DNA of 64,000 nucleotides from Bryobacterales bacterium. Its GTDB lineage: Bacteria > Acidobacteriota > Terriglobia > Bryobacterales > UBA6623. The stretch is from contig JAJDZN010000069.1 of assembly GCA_022824585.1 (NCBI GenBank), forward strand, positions 1 through 64,000. Direction: 5' to 3'. The translations under genes were made by a program, and so were the position numbers. Every line of letters begins with the position of its first letter. Position 1 is the first letter of the stretch. Below, piece after piece: positions 45,145 through 53,873 of the stretch. The notes below the pieces were generated by a model. It saw only the letters and a list, made by a program, of their open reading frames with translations, did no database searches and was not told the origin of the DNA.

Positions 45145-46362
45145 TCAGGCCGCCATGCGCTTGCGCAAGCGTATTGCCTCGTCGAGAATCCGCCCGGCCA
45201 TCTCGTCCTTGGACATGGGACCGAGCCGGTGTGTCGACCCGTCCGCCGCGAGCAGCATGCCTTGGTTGAGCTCCGAGTCGAACCCGGTGGCTCCGCCGAC
45301 GGGATTCGCCACCATGAGGTCGCAGCCCTTCGATTGGAGCTTGCGCCGGCCGTTGGCCTCCAAGTCGTCGGTCTCGGCGGCGAAGCCGACCAGGACACGG
45401 TCGCCCTTGCGAGCGGCGGCGGATTGCAGGATATCCGGGGTCTCTTCGAGCGATAGCCGCGGCAAGCCATCTCGCTTCTTGAGCTTGCTGGCGGCTTGGT
45501 GCTCCGGCCGATAGTCCGCCACGGCGGCTGCCATGACCGCGAAGCTGGCCTGTCCCAAACGTTGCAGCACGGCCTGATGCATTTCGGCAGCGCTCTCCAC
45601 GTCTATGCGCTCACAGCCCGGCGGCGTCGGCTGGGCCACCGGCCCGGAGATCAGGATCACCCGCGCTCCACGCTTGGCAGCCTCAGCTGCGAGCGCGAAG
45701 CCCATCCGCCCGCTGGAGCGATTCGAAATATAGCGAACCGGATCCAGCGCTTCGCGCGTGGGCCCGGCAGTGACCAACACGCACTCGTCCTGAAGATCGC
45801 TCCCGGCACCCAAGGCCGAGCGCACGGCGGCGACGATGTCGTCCAGCTCGGCCAATCTGCCGGGTCCGACCGTGCCGCAGGCGAGTTCTCCCGCTGCAGG
45901 CTCCACGATGCGGGCGCCGCGCGTCCGGAGCGTGGCCAGGTTCTCGCGGGTCGCGGGATGTTCCCACATGTTCGTGTTCATCGCCGGTGCCAGCACGAGC
46001 GGCCCGCGAAAGGCGAGATGGGCGGTGCTGAGGAAATCGTCGGCGAGCCCAAGCGCGAACTTGGCCAGCGTGTCCGCCGTGGCGGGCGCGACAAGCAGGA
46101 CGTCGGCGCCCTGAGCGACATCGATGTGGGCGATTGCGCTGTGCAGCGTCTCGTCAGGTGAACTGTCGTCGAACAGGTCCGTGATGACCTTGTTGCCGGT
46201 CAACGAAGCGATCGTGAGAGGAGTGATGAACTTGGTGGCAGCCTTGGTGAGAATAGCCTGCACGGCGTGCCCATCCGCCTGGAGAGCCCGCACCAGCTCA
46301 GCTGACTTGTACGCGGCGATTCCGCCGGTAACGCCCATCAAGACTGTTCTCTGGTCGCCCAT
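45145..46362 (-). CDS. coaBC: Bifunctional phosphopantothenoylcysteine decarboxylase/synthase
   Basis: 405 aa. CoA biosynthesis: joins phosphopantothenate with cysteine (CoaB) and decarboxylates the product (CoaC, FMN-dependent). The CoaC half has GGIAAYKSAELVRAL, PAMNTNMWEHPA and the ACGTVGPGRL loop. The CoaB half has VTAGPTREALDPVRYISN, SSGRMGFALA and AAVADYRP. ATG 46362 is preferred because AGGTGAGG precedes it; a GTG three codons upstream is possible. A TATACT -10 lies within the end of uvrB, so an internal promoter may exist. Both halves are complete. Confidence 0.95.
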   Translation of the reverse strand: MGDQRTVLMGVTGGIAAYKSAELVRALQADGHAVQAILTKAATKFITPLTIASLTGNKVITDLFDDSSPDETLHSAIAHIDVAQGADVLLVAPATADTLAKFALGLADDFLSTAHLAFRGPLVLAPAMNTNMWEHPATRENLATLRTRGARIVEPAAGELACGTVGPGRLAELDDIVAAVRSALGAGSDLQDECVLVTAGPTREALDPVRYISNRSSGRMGFALAAEAAKRGARVILISGPVAQPTPPGCERIDVESAAEMHQAVLQRLGQASFAVMAAAVADYRPEHQAASKLKKRDGLPRLSLEETPDILQSAAARKGDRVLVGFAAETDDLEANGRRKLQSKGCDLMVANPVGGATGFDSELNQGMLLAADGSTHRLGPMSKDEMAGRILDEAIRLRKRMAA

Positions 46363-46405
46363 CGACCTCACCTGCCACTCTCAGTATATGTACGCGGCAG
46401 CCGGT

Positions 46406-48415
46406 TCAGCTGACCACGGGTACCGCCGGAATATCCGGGTGATCGGCTCGCAGCGCCCGCACGCGGTCCCGCAGTTGGGCGGCCCGCTCGAATTCGAACT
46501 TCTGCGCGGCCTCGCGCATTTGACGTTCCAGCCGGGCGATCATCGCCTCAAGGTCCTCGGGAGTGTCTGGCACGTCCTCGGAACTCGGCTCGATCGGCAC
46601 ATCGACATAATCCGCATCGACGATCTTGGCAAGAGTCATTGAGATCGGCTTGACAATCGTCTCGGGGCTGATGCCGTTGGCCTCGTTGTACGCCCGCTGC
46701 AATTCCCGCCGCCGCGTGGTTTCGCCGATGGCCCGGCTCATGCTATCGGTCATGCGGTCGGCGTACAGGATCGCCTTGCCATGCACGTTGCGGGCCGCGC
46801 GCCCCATGGTCTGGATCAGCGATCCTTCCGAGCGCAGGAACCCCTCCTTGTCCGCGTCGAGGATCGCGACCAGCGACACCTCCGGCAGGTCGAGCCCCTC
46901 GCGCAGCAGGTTGATGCCCACCAGCAGGTCGAACTCTCCCAGCCGCAAATCCCTTAGAGTCTTGACCCGCTCGAGGGTGTCCACCTCCGAGTGCAGATAG
47001 CGGCAGCGCACGCCGGCCTCGGCGTAGTACTCGGCCAAGTCCTCGGCCATGCGCTTGGTCAACGTCGTGACCAGCGCTCGCTCGCCAGCTTCGGCGCGCA
47101 GGCGGATTTCGCGCAGCAAGTCGTCGACTTGCCCCTTCACCGGCCGCACCTCGACCTCGGGGTCGAGCAGCCCCGTCGGGCGAATGACCTGCTCGGCCAC
47201 CACGCCCTCGGCTCTTTCGAGCTCATACGGAGCGGGCGTGGCGGAGACATAGATCAGCTGGAAGGTGCGGGCCTGGAACTCGTCGAAGGTCAGCGGCCGG
47301 TTGTCCAAGGCGCTCGGCAGGCGGAAACCGTATTCGACCAGCCTCTCCTTGCGCGAGCGGTCCCCGTGGTACATGGCGCGAAGCTGCGGGATCGTCTGGT
47401 GGCTCTCGTCGACGAACATCAGCGTGTCCTTGGGGAGGTAGTCCAGCAGTGTCGGAGGGGGCTCGCCGGGCTGACGGCCGGAAAAGTGGCGCGAGTAGTT
47501 CTCAATGCCATGGCAGTAGCCGATTTCCCGCATCATCTCCATGTCGAACTGGGTCCGCTGGCTGAGGCGCTGCGCCTCCAGCAGCTTGCCGCTGTCCTTG
47601 AGCTGGGCCGTGCGCCAATCGAGCTCCTCGGTGATGCGGTCCAACGCCCGCAGCATGGTTTCGTTGGACATCACGTAGTGGCTGGCTGGGTAGATCGGCA
47701 GCCTCTGGTACGTCTGCTTGACCTCTCCCAAGAGCGGGTCGAACTGTAACAGGGCGTCCACCTCGTCGCCCCACAACTCGATCCGGTACGCCAAGTCGTC
47801 GTAAGGCGGAAAAACCTCGATGAGATCGCCGATCACGCGAAACGAGCCCCGCTCGAAGTCCCCGATGTCCTTGCGGCTGTAGAGGATCTTGACGAGCTGG
47901 CGGGCGATCTCCTTGCGCGATATGCGCTGGCCCTGCTCGAGCATGAGAAGCATGTCGTAGTAAGCGTCGGGCGAGCCGAGACCGTAGATGCAGCTGACGC
48001 TGGCCACGATCAGGCAGTCGCGGCGTTCGAACAGGGACTTCGTCGCCGCGAGGCGGAGTTTGTTGAGATCGTCGTTGATCGTGGATTCCTTCTCGATATA
48101 CGTGTCGCTGGCCGGCATGTAGGCCTCGGGCTGGTAGTAGTCGTAGTAGCTGACGAAGTACTCAACGGCGTTGTCCGGAAAGAACGACTTGAACTCGTGG
48201 TAGAGCTGCGCCCCGAGTGTCTTGTTGTGCGCCAGCACGAGCGTGGGGCGCTGCAGCGCCTCGACCACCTTGGCGACGGTGTAGGTCTTGCCCGAGCCGG
48301 TGACGCCGAGCAGGACTTGATGGCAGTCTCCGTCCCTAGCGCCGGAGACTAGCTGGTCGATCGCCGCGGATTGGTCGCCGCGAGGGCTGTAGTCAGAAGC
48401 CAGGCGGAAACCCAT
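46406..48415 (-). CDS. uvrB: Excinuclease ABC subunit B
   Basis: 669 aa, full length. Helicase-like core of nucleotide excision repair, receiving damaged DNA from UvrA. Motifs: [12 protein letters not shown] (Walker A, near residue 40), the damage-probing beta hairpin [26 protein letters not shown] (motif II), [13 protein letters not shown] and QTMGRAARN (motifs V and VI), and a C-terminal UVR domain ([20 protein letters not shown]) that contacts UvrC. A promoter ends 8 nt before the ATG, so the mRNA is nearly leaderless. First gene of a run with coaBC and the glycosylase. Confidence 0.97.
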   Translation of the reverse strand: MGFRLASDYSPRGDQSAAIDQLVSGARDGDCHQVLLGVTGSGKTYTVAKVVEALQRPTLVLAHNKTLGAQLYHEFKSFFPDNAVEYFVSYYDYYQPEAYMPASDTYIEKESTINDDLNKLRLAATKSLFERRDCLIVASVSCIYGLGSPDAYYDMLLMLEQGQRISRKEIARQLVKILYSRKDIGDFERGSFRVIGDLIEVFPPYDDLAYRIELWGDEVDALLQFDPLLGEVKQTYQRLPIYPASHYVMSNETMLRALDRITEELDWRTAQLKDSGKLLEAQRLSQRTQFDMEMMREIGYCHGIENYSRHFSGRQPGEPPPTLLDYLPKDTLMFVDESHQTIPQLRAMYHGDRSRKERLVEYGFRLPSALDNRPLTFDEFQARTFQLIYVSATPAPYELERAEGVVAEQVIRPTGLLDPEVEVRPVKGQVDDLLREIRLRAEAGERALVTTLTKRMAEDLAEYYAEAGVRCRYLHSEVDTLERVKTLRDLRLGEFDLLVGINLLREGLDLPEVSLVAILDADKEGFLRSEGSLIQTMGRAARNVHGKAILYADRMTDSMSRAIGETTRRRELQRAYNEANGISPETIVKPISMTLAKIVDADYVDVPIEPSSEDVPDTPEDLEAMIARLERQMREAAQKFEFERAAQLRDRVRALRADHPDIPAVPVVS

Positions 48416-48423
48416 CTGGACTC

Positions 48424-48451
48424 AGTGTACTGAGACGGGAAATTGCTTCAA
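48424..48451 (-). promoter_or_regulatory. uvrB promoter
   Basis: On the minus strand TTGAAG (48451-48446), 16 bp, TACACT (48429-48424), then 8 nt to the ATG at 48415. Both hexamers are present at good spacing, making this one of the better-supported (nearly) leaderless promoters in the window. No LexA-type palindrome was recognised. Confidence 0.6.
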
Positions 48452-48547
48452 CGCCGCGTCGGAAAATCGCAGCGCTCACGCCGTTCCGTAGTTCCGTAGG
48501 TGAGGTGTAGGTGTAACTCACGACGGCGGTCCTGCCGGCCGGCCCCG

Positions 48548-50401
48548 TCACGGAAGCGGGCGGAAAGCCGGCTGATTTGCGAACAGATCCATGCCAATCT
48601 CGAGAACGCCGCCGGCCCCCGGCTCGAGGAGGACCTCGAATCGATCGCCCCCGACGCGGAGGGAAGCGTCTCCAGCGCGCACGTCGGTGAAGCGGTGCTC
48701 GCCGTACGCCCCGGCCTGCACGATCACGCGGCGCTCCTGGATCGTGTCTAGGTTCACCAGGCGCACGCGAACGCTGGACGGTGCGATGGCGTCGACGAGG
48801 GCGGCCACTTGCTGCGGCAAGCCGGCCCGCTTCCGAGCGGGATCGTAGTAGAACAATCGCGCGTGCAGGACATTGCCTGCCCGTCCAGGCGGGTTCGCGC
48901 CGAGGGCGAGTTCCACGAGCGAATTGGTGACGGCCGGATTGAACCGCTGCGTGTAGTCGGAGGGGCGCTCGTAGTCAATTGAATCGTCCTTCCGCATAGC
49001 ATCTAGCCGCGCCTGGACCGCGCTCAGGTCAGCCTGCAGCGCTTGCATCGGATAGTTTGGGTTTTCGCCGTCGAGGTAACGGATCCACGGATCGCGGGCC
49101 AGACCCTCAAGGTCGGACCGGTCGAATGTGAAGAGGTACACGTCGCGCTGGACATCGAGGTGCTGGCTCGGCGTGTAGCCGTAGAAGCCGTCGTCGCCGT
49201 GCTTCCTGGGCAATAGCACGCGACCACCCTCTGTCCTCTTTGCCGCGTACAGGTTGGCGACCTGACGTCGAAGCGGCTCTACGAAGCCAGAATCTCCCGT
49301 CAGCAAGACGCCGATGCCGAAGGCAATGCGAGGCCCGCGGATGAAGTAGTTGCGTCCATCGGACTGGGGCCAGAAGTTCCATCCGAACACTCCGCCGTAC
49401 CACTTGCCGCCCCACTCCCCGCCAATTGTTCCGTCCAAGCCGATATTGGTGGGAATGTTCCCGCCGTTCTGCGCAACCCGGTCACGCCACGCGCCGGCAT
49501 ACTCCACGGCCCAGTCGCGATACCGCTGCTCCCCCGTGAGGGCGAAGGCGTTGAAGCCAAGGGCCGTGGCGCAGAGGTTCAGCGGGTGATCGCCTCGAAT
49601 GTTCGACGCAGTGGAGTAGCGGCTCAGGCGCTCCGGAGCGCCATCTACGGGCAATCCACCCCAATCCATTTCGGTCGCCGGGGTCACTTTCGCCCCCCTG
49701 CTGCCGTTATGGAGGCTCTTGATGATCCGCAGGTCCCGGTCGTAGTTGTCAGCGTCTGGGTCGTCCCCCGTATAGAAGCCGGCGAATCGCGTCGTCCTAG
49801 CCCGGTACAGCGGATCCTCCGGCGCGGCCAACCCGTACAGGTGGAATGCGGCCAGCGCCTCCCCCGTGTGCTCCCAGTCGAACGACGTGACAAACTCCCG
49901 CCAGTACATGCCGTGCTCGGCCATTTCGATGCCGGGGGCACGAGCCTCCGTGTACTGACGGATGTGACCCTCCCAAGCTCGCTTGTAAAGGTCGACTACG
50001 GCTTCCCGGCCCCCGAGGGCATACAGCAGCGTCCAGCCCCCGAAATTCTCCATCGCGTCATCGGCACCGTCGTTTCCGCCCCAACGCTCGACGCATTTCA
50101 AGTGGCCGCGGTCGTCCACGAAGCGGTCGAAGAAGGCCTGCACCCCGTCGGACGCAGTCTCGAGGAGAAGGCGCTCGGCAAGAGCCCATGAAGGAGGTTC
50201 CGACGTTTGGTCGAGCACGAGCACGGGCTGAGCAGCCAGCGACGCCGCCATCCCGAGCAGGAGACAGCCAGCCCACAGGGAACAGACGCGCCAAACCGAA
50301 TGGGCACTCGGTGGAACGCGGTTGCGCACAAGCACCCACCGCAGGCTGGAGAGGCGCCGGTCTGAAATCCGCAATGCCCCGGAGTTGCTGCCACTGAACA
50401 T
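48548..50401 (-). CDS. Large secreted protein of unknown function (alpha/alpha-barrel-like)
   Basis: 617 aa. A long N-terminal extension precedes a hydrophobic signal (VCSLWAGCLLLGMAASLAAQ, about 40-60). The body has regularly spaced helices with aromatic-rich motifs (FDWEHTGEALAAFHLYGLAA, ERWGGNDGADDAMENFGGW, GGEWGGKWYGGVFGWNFWP), resembling (alpha/alpha)6-toroid glycan-active enzymes such as glycoside lyases and hydrolases. The last ~130 residues look like a beta-sandwich. I cannot assign a family. Location among receptor, sulfatase and kinase genes supports a role with external glycans. TATATG lies 8 nt before the ATG, with no ribosome-binding site. Confidence 0.75.
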   Translation of the reverse strand: MFSGSNSGALRISDRRLSSLRWVLVRNRVPPSAHSVWRVCSLWAGCLLLGMAASLAAQPVLVLDQTSEPPSWALAERLLLETASDGVQAFFDRFVDDRGHLKCVERWGGNDGADDAMENFGGWTLLYALGGREAVVDLYKRAWEGHIRQYTEARAPGIEMAEHGMYWREFVTSFDWEHTGEALAAFHLYGLAAPEDPLYRARTTRFAGFYTGDDPDADNYDRDLRIIKSLHNGSRGAKVTPATEMDWGGLPVDGAPERLSRYSTASNIRGDHPLNLCATALGFNAFALTGEQRYRDWAVEYAGAWRDRVAQNGGNIPTNIGLDGTIGGEWGGKWYGGVFGWNFWPQSDGRNYFIRGPRIAFGIGVLLTGDSGFVEPLRRQVANLYAAKRTEGGRVLLPRKHGDDGFYGYTPSQHLDVQRDVYLFTFDRSDLEGLARDPWIRYLDGENPNYPMQALQADLSAVQARLDAMRKDDSIDYERPSDYTQRFNPAVTNSLVELALGANPPGRAGNVLHARLFYYDPARKRAGLPQQVAALVDAIAPSSVRVRLVNLDTIQERRVIVQAGAYGEHRFTDVRAGDASLRVGGDRFEVLLEPGAGGVLEIGMDLFANQPAFRPLP

Positions 50402-50409
50402 ACAAGCAG

Positions 50410-50415
50410 CATATA
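50410..50415 (-). promoter_or_regulatory. -10 element for a probable leaderless mRNA
   Basis: TATATG on the minus strand with 8 nt to the ATG at 50401. No clear -35. Confidence 0.4.
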
Positions 50416-50689
50416 CGCCCGACCGTCGGCGTGAACACGCTGTAGGGCGACGTCAGGCACGCGATGGAACGGAACCGATCGCGCTTGCAACGGGCGCTAC
50501 CTCGCAGGATTCGCCGACTGCTTCAACCGGCGCTGCCAGCTGATTGGCCTCGTGCCCCCGCCTCGCCCGTGTCGCCATGCGCACCCCTCCGCTGCCCGAC
50601 CGCCTAGCTCTTGACGGAACTGTTGGGTAAGCAGTCAAGACTTAACCTAAATCCTTACAAGAAAAACGTGTAATACCATGTGAGATTCT

Positions 50690-53600
50690 ATGTATCGTCT
50701 ACTGATCATACGGTTATTGCTATTCGCTCTTTGTTTGATAGCGAATCACAGCCGTGTCGTAGCCCAGCAACAAGTCGGCGGGCTGCGCGTCCTCGTCACC
50801 GACCAGACCGGCAGCGCGATTCCCGGCGCAGAAGTCGAGTTCAGCGGCCCGGCCTTGATCCGGCCGGCCCTCGCCATCACCGACGAGCAGGGCCTGGCGT
50901 TCGACGGCAACCTCCCGCCGGGAAACTACAGAGTGAGGGTCCAGGCCGAGGACTTTCAAACCGCGGTGAACGAGGGCGTCGTGGTCCAAATCGGCCGCAC
51001 CTTCTTGGTAGAAATGCCCCTTGAGGTCGGTCGAGTCGACAGCACCATCGTGGTCGAAGCTAGCACCGCAGTGATCGATACGTTCAAGAGCGAGCAATCC
51101 ACGGTGTTCTCAGGCGATCGGCTGACCGATGCCGCCGGGGGGCGTGACTTCACTGACTACGCGCGCTACACCCCCAGCGTCAACATCGAGGCCTTGGCCG
51201 GCAATGTCACACACAAAGGGCGGAGGGTGCGCGGGATTTCGGTCGACGGCTCTTCAGGGGCGGAGAACGTCTTCTATGTCGATGGCATAGACACCACGAG
51301 CATGTATAACGGCCTCAACAACCAGAATCTGCGCGTTGAGACGGTGCAAGAGTTCCAGCTCAAGACTGCCGGATACGAGGCGGAATTCGGCGGGGCGATG
51401 GGTGGCGTGCTCAGTGTCCAGACCAAGAGCGGGTCCAACCGATTCCACGGGAGCCTGCTGTGGTACGGCAGCGGAAGCCCCTTGAATGGGGCACCCAACA
51501 AGCGACTGCGCCTTGATCCGGCACAAGACACTGACGTAGCGGAATACGTCTACGACCCGGAAGACGAGGTTGCCACCAACGAGTTCGGCTTCACCCTGGG
51601 AGGGCCCGTTTGGCGCGACCGGGCTTGGTTCTTCGGCGCATTCTTGCCACAGGCGCGAAACCGGTCGCGAGCCGTGACGTTCACCTCGGGGGAGTCCGGC
51701 GTGTTCAAGCGCAACGACCGACTGCGCAGCGCGACTTCGAAGATTGACGCTCAGCCCGCGCAGAAGGTCCGCCTGATGGCCTCGTGGTCCTCGGACTCCG
51801 CGAAATGGAAGGGCAGCTTGCCCAATCTGGACGGCACCTCCAACCCGGACTTCCAGTGGTCAGAAGAAGGCTACGAATACCCCGGCTACACCATTGCGGG
51901 CGCCGCGCTGTTCACACCGACTCCGACTCTGGTGGTGGATGCACGGTGGGGCTTGAATACGATCCAGACCGAGCAACTCCTGGGACCGCAGCAAGTGCGT
52001 CACAGGTTCGTCGAATCGCCGGGACTGATCGGCTTCGCGCCGGACAGTCCGCTGTACCGGCCACGGGGCTTCTACTCGATCGGGCACGGCGCCAGTTTCG
52101 AGACATCGCAGGACTTCCAAAAGAAGAGCACGGTATCGGTCACCGCCAGCTACCTGGCCAACGCTGGCGGCCTGCAGCACAATCTACGCTTTGGCTGGCA
52201 GCTGAGCGGGCTTGCGCATGACATCAACGATTCCTACAAGTACGACTATCTGCTGTACCGCTACACCCGCCCGTACACCATGGTGGACGGCACAGTCCGC
52301 ACGAGCAGCTGCACCGGCCCGGACGGCGTTGTCCACGAGCCGTGCGGGTACTACGAGCAGCGTTCTCCCTTCGGAGTCGTGGCGAACGTAGTCACGAACA
52401 GGCACGCGCTGTTCGTGCAGGACTCGTGGAGCGTGAGCGGAGCTCTCACGCTCAATCTCGGCTTACGGATGGAGCGGGAGCAAATCCCATCGTTCAGCGA
52501 CCTGCCCGAATTCTCAGGAGCGGCCTTCAAGTGGAACTTCTTCGACAAGATCGCGCCCCGCCTCGGCTTCGCCTATGACGTGCTCGGCAACGCGAAGCTA
52601 AAGCTTGTCGGTAGCTGGGGACGGTTTTACGATGCCATGAAGCTGGAAATGGCCCAAGGATCGTTCGGGGGCTTCAAATGGCTGAGCCACTACTACCTGA
52701 TGGACGACAGCACGCTGGACTGGAGCCAGATCGGAGGGCTGTCAGGGCAAGCGACCTACCCGGGAACATTTCTGGAGACTAGGAACTGGCGGATCCCCTC
52801 GTTTGAAGATCTCGATCCTGATCTCAAGCCGATGCGCATGACGGGAACAGTGGTCGGGCTGGAGTACGAGGTCGCGGCGAATTCCGTGCTGTCATTCCGG
52901 TACACGCGCAAGAACCTTGACACAGCCATCGAGGACGTGGGCCGCCAGACTCCGGCCGGGGAGGCCTACTACATCACCAATCCGGGCCGAGGCCTCTCGG
53001 TCGACAGATTCACTGAGGTGGGCCTGCCCCCCACGCCAATGCCCAAGCGCACGTATGACGCCGCCGAGGTTCGCCTGCGGAAGGCCTTCCAAAACAAGTG
53101 GCTGGCCGACTTCGCCTATGTATATTCGCGGCTGCGCGGCTTGTACTCGGGCTTGGGCAGTTCCGATGAGAACGGACGCCTCGGTCCGAACGTGACGCGG
53201 GACTTCGACCTGTGGTTCCTGAACTATGACTCGCAGGGCAACTTCGTCGACGGGCCGCTGGGCACGGACAGGCCGCACCAGTTCAAGGCCAACTGGGCCT
53301 ACATCACGCCGTGGAAGATGGAAGTCGGAGGTTTCTTCCGCGCCATGAGCGGCACGCCGATCAGCCGCACGGTCGATTTGGAGCATGTCGACGTCCTCGT
53401 GGACAACCGTGGCAGCGACGGCAGGAATCCGGCTTGGACGCAGACCGACCTCTCGGTGATCCAGCGCTTCTACCCGTTTTCTGACGAGAGCAAGTGGTTC
53501 GAATTGAACTTCAACGTCATCAACGCCTTCAACCAGAAGACCGCCTTGCGGACATTCCGCAGCTTATACCGCCAGACCCTGCCGCTGTGGCAGCCCGGCG

Positions 53601-53743
53601 ACCCTGTCTCGCAAGTTCTGAACGGCTACGACTACCAGGCAATCGCGGCCTCCCAGGGTGCCCTTCAGGATCCCCGCTTCCTAATGAGGAACCGGTTCTT
53701 GGATCCGATCACGGCACGATTCGGGCTGCGCCTCGTGTTCTGA
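50690..53743 (+). CDS. TonB-dependent receptor, Oar-like (receptor 3)
   Basis: 1017 aa. The signal peptide (LLIIRLLLFALCLIANHSRVVAQ) leads into a carboxypeptidase-regulatory-like domain (LRVLVTDQTGSAIPGAEVEF), a plug (GYEAEFGGAMGGVLSVQTKSG) and an outer-membrane barrel ending LRLVF. The first 60 bases and the leader are AT-rich compared with the rest. A TAATAC -10 candidate is 13 nt upstream. It is followed by the PSD1 and DUF1501 genes on the same strand, a layout in which the receptor would import products freed outside. Ligand unknown; this receptor is the most divergent of the three in the window. The 290 bases before it hold no gene. Confidence 0.92.
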   Translation: MYRLLIIRLLLFALCLIANHSRVVAQQQVGGLRVLVTDQTGSAIPGAEVEFSGPALIRPALAITDEQGLAFDGNLPPGNYRVRVQAEDFQTAVNEGVVVQIGRTFLVEMPLEVGRVDSTIVVEASTAVIDTFKSEQSTVFSGDRLTDAAGGRDFTDYARYTPSVNIEALAGNVTHKGRRVRGISVDGSSGAENVFYVDGIDTTSMYNGLNNQNLRVETVQEFQLKTAGYEAEFGGAMGGVLSVQTKSGSNRFHGSLLWYGSGSPLNGAPNKRLRLDPAQDTDVAEYVYDPEDEVATNEFGFTLGGPVWRDRAWFFGAFLPQARNRSRAVTFTSGESGVFKRNDRLRSATSKIDAQPAQKVRLMASWSSDSAKWKGSLPNLDGTSNPDFQWSEEGYEYPGYTIAGAALFTPTPTLVVDARWGLNTIQTEQLLGPQQVRHRFVESPGLIGFAPDSPLYRPRGFYSIGHGASFETSQDFQKKSTVSVTASYLANAGGLQHNLRFGWQLSGLAHDINDSYKYDYLLYRYTRPYTMVDGTVRTSSCTGPDGVVHEPCGYYEQRSPFGVVANVVTNRHALFVQDSWSVSGALTLNLGLRMEREQIPSFSDLPEFSGAAFKWNFFDKIAPRLGFAYDVLGNAKLKLVGSWGRFYDAMKLEMAQGSFGGFKWLSHYYLMDDSTLDWSQIGGLSGQATYPGTFLETRNWRIPSFEDLDPDLKPMRMTGTVVGLEYEVAANSVLSFRYTRKNLDTAIEDVGRQTPAGEAYYITNPGRGLSVDRFTEVGLPPTPMPKRTYDAAEVRLRKAFQNKWLADFAYVYSRLRGLYSGLGSSDENGRLGPNVTRDFDLWFLNYDSQGNFVDGPLGTDRPHQFKANWAYITPWKMEVGGFFRAMSGTPISRTVDLEHVDVLVDNRGSDGRNPAWTQTDLSVIQRFYPFSDESKWFELNFNVINAFNQKTALRTFRSLYRQTLPLWQPGDPVSQVLNGYDYQAIAASQGALQDPRFLMRNRFLDPITARFGLRLVF

Positions 53744-53815
53744 GCCAATTCTCGCCGCCGTCTCGCAGGCTGGACAAGCGTGCCCACGTGGCGGTTGGAG
53801 GCGCGTCGCCCAAAC

Positions 53816-53821
53816 TATAAT
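53816..53821 (+). promoter_or_regulatory. -10 element upstream of PSD1
   Basis: TATAAT, with TTGGAG 15 bp upstream (53795-53800). The start point would be near 53828, leaving about 46 nt to the GTG at 53874. The following bases GTGGGC match those after the -10 of the propeller gene. Confidence 0.5.
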
Positions 53822-53873
53822 GTGGGCTCTGGCGCCTGTACCGTTCCAGACTCAGTACCGCTCTGCGGCTGCA

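Noticed and set aside
45132..45470. Longer start for the uracil-DNA glycosylase
   Set aside because: The extra 113 residues are a frame-shifted reading of coaBC and have no family similarity; ATG 45131 has a ribosome-binding site.
53820..53873. ATG 53820 as PSD1 start
   Set aside because: The codon lies within the TATAAT promoter element, and the signal peptide begins only after the GTG at 53874.
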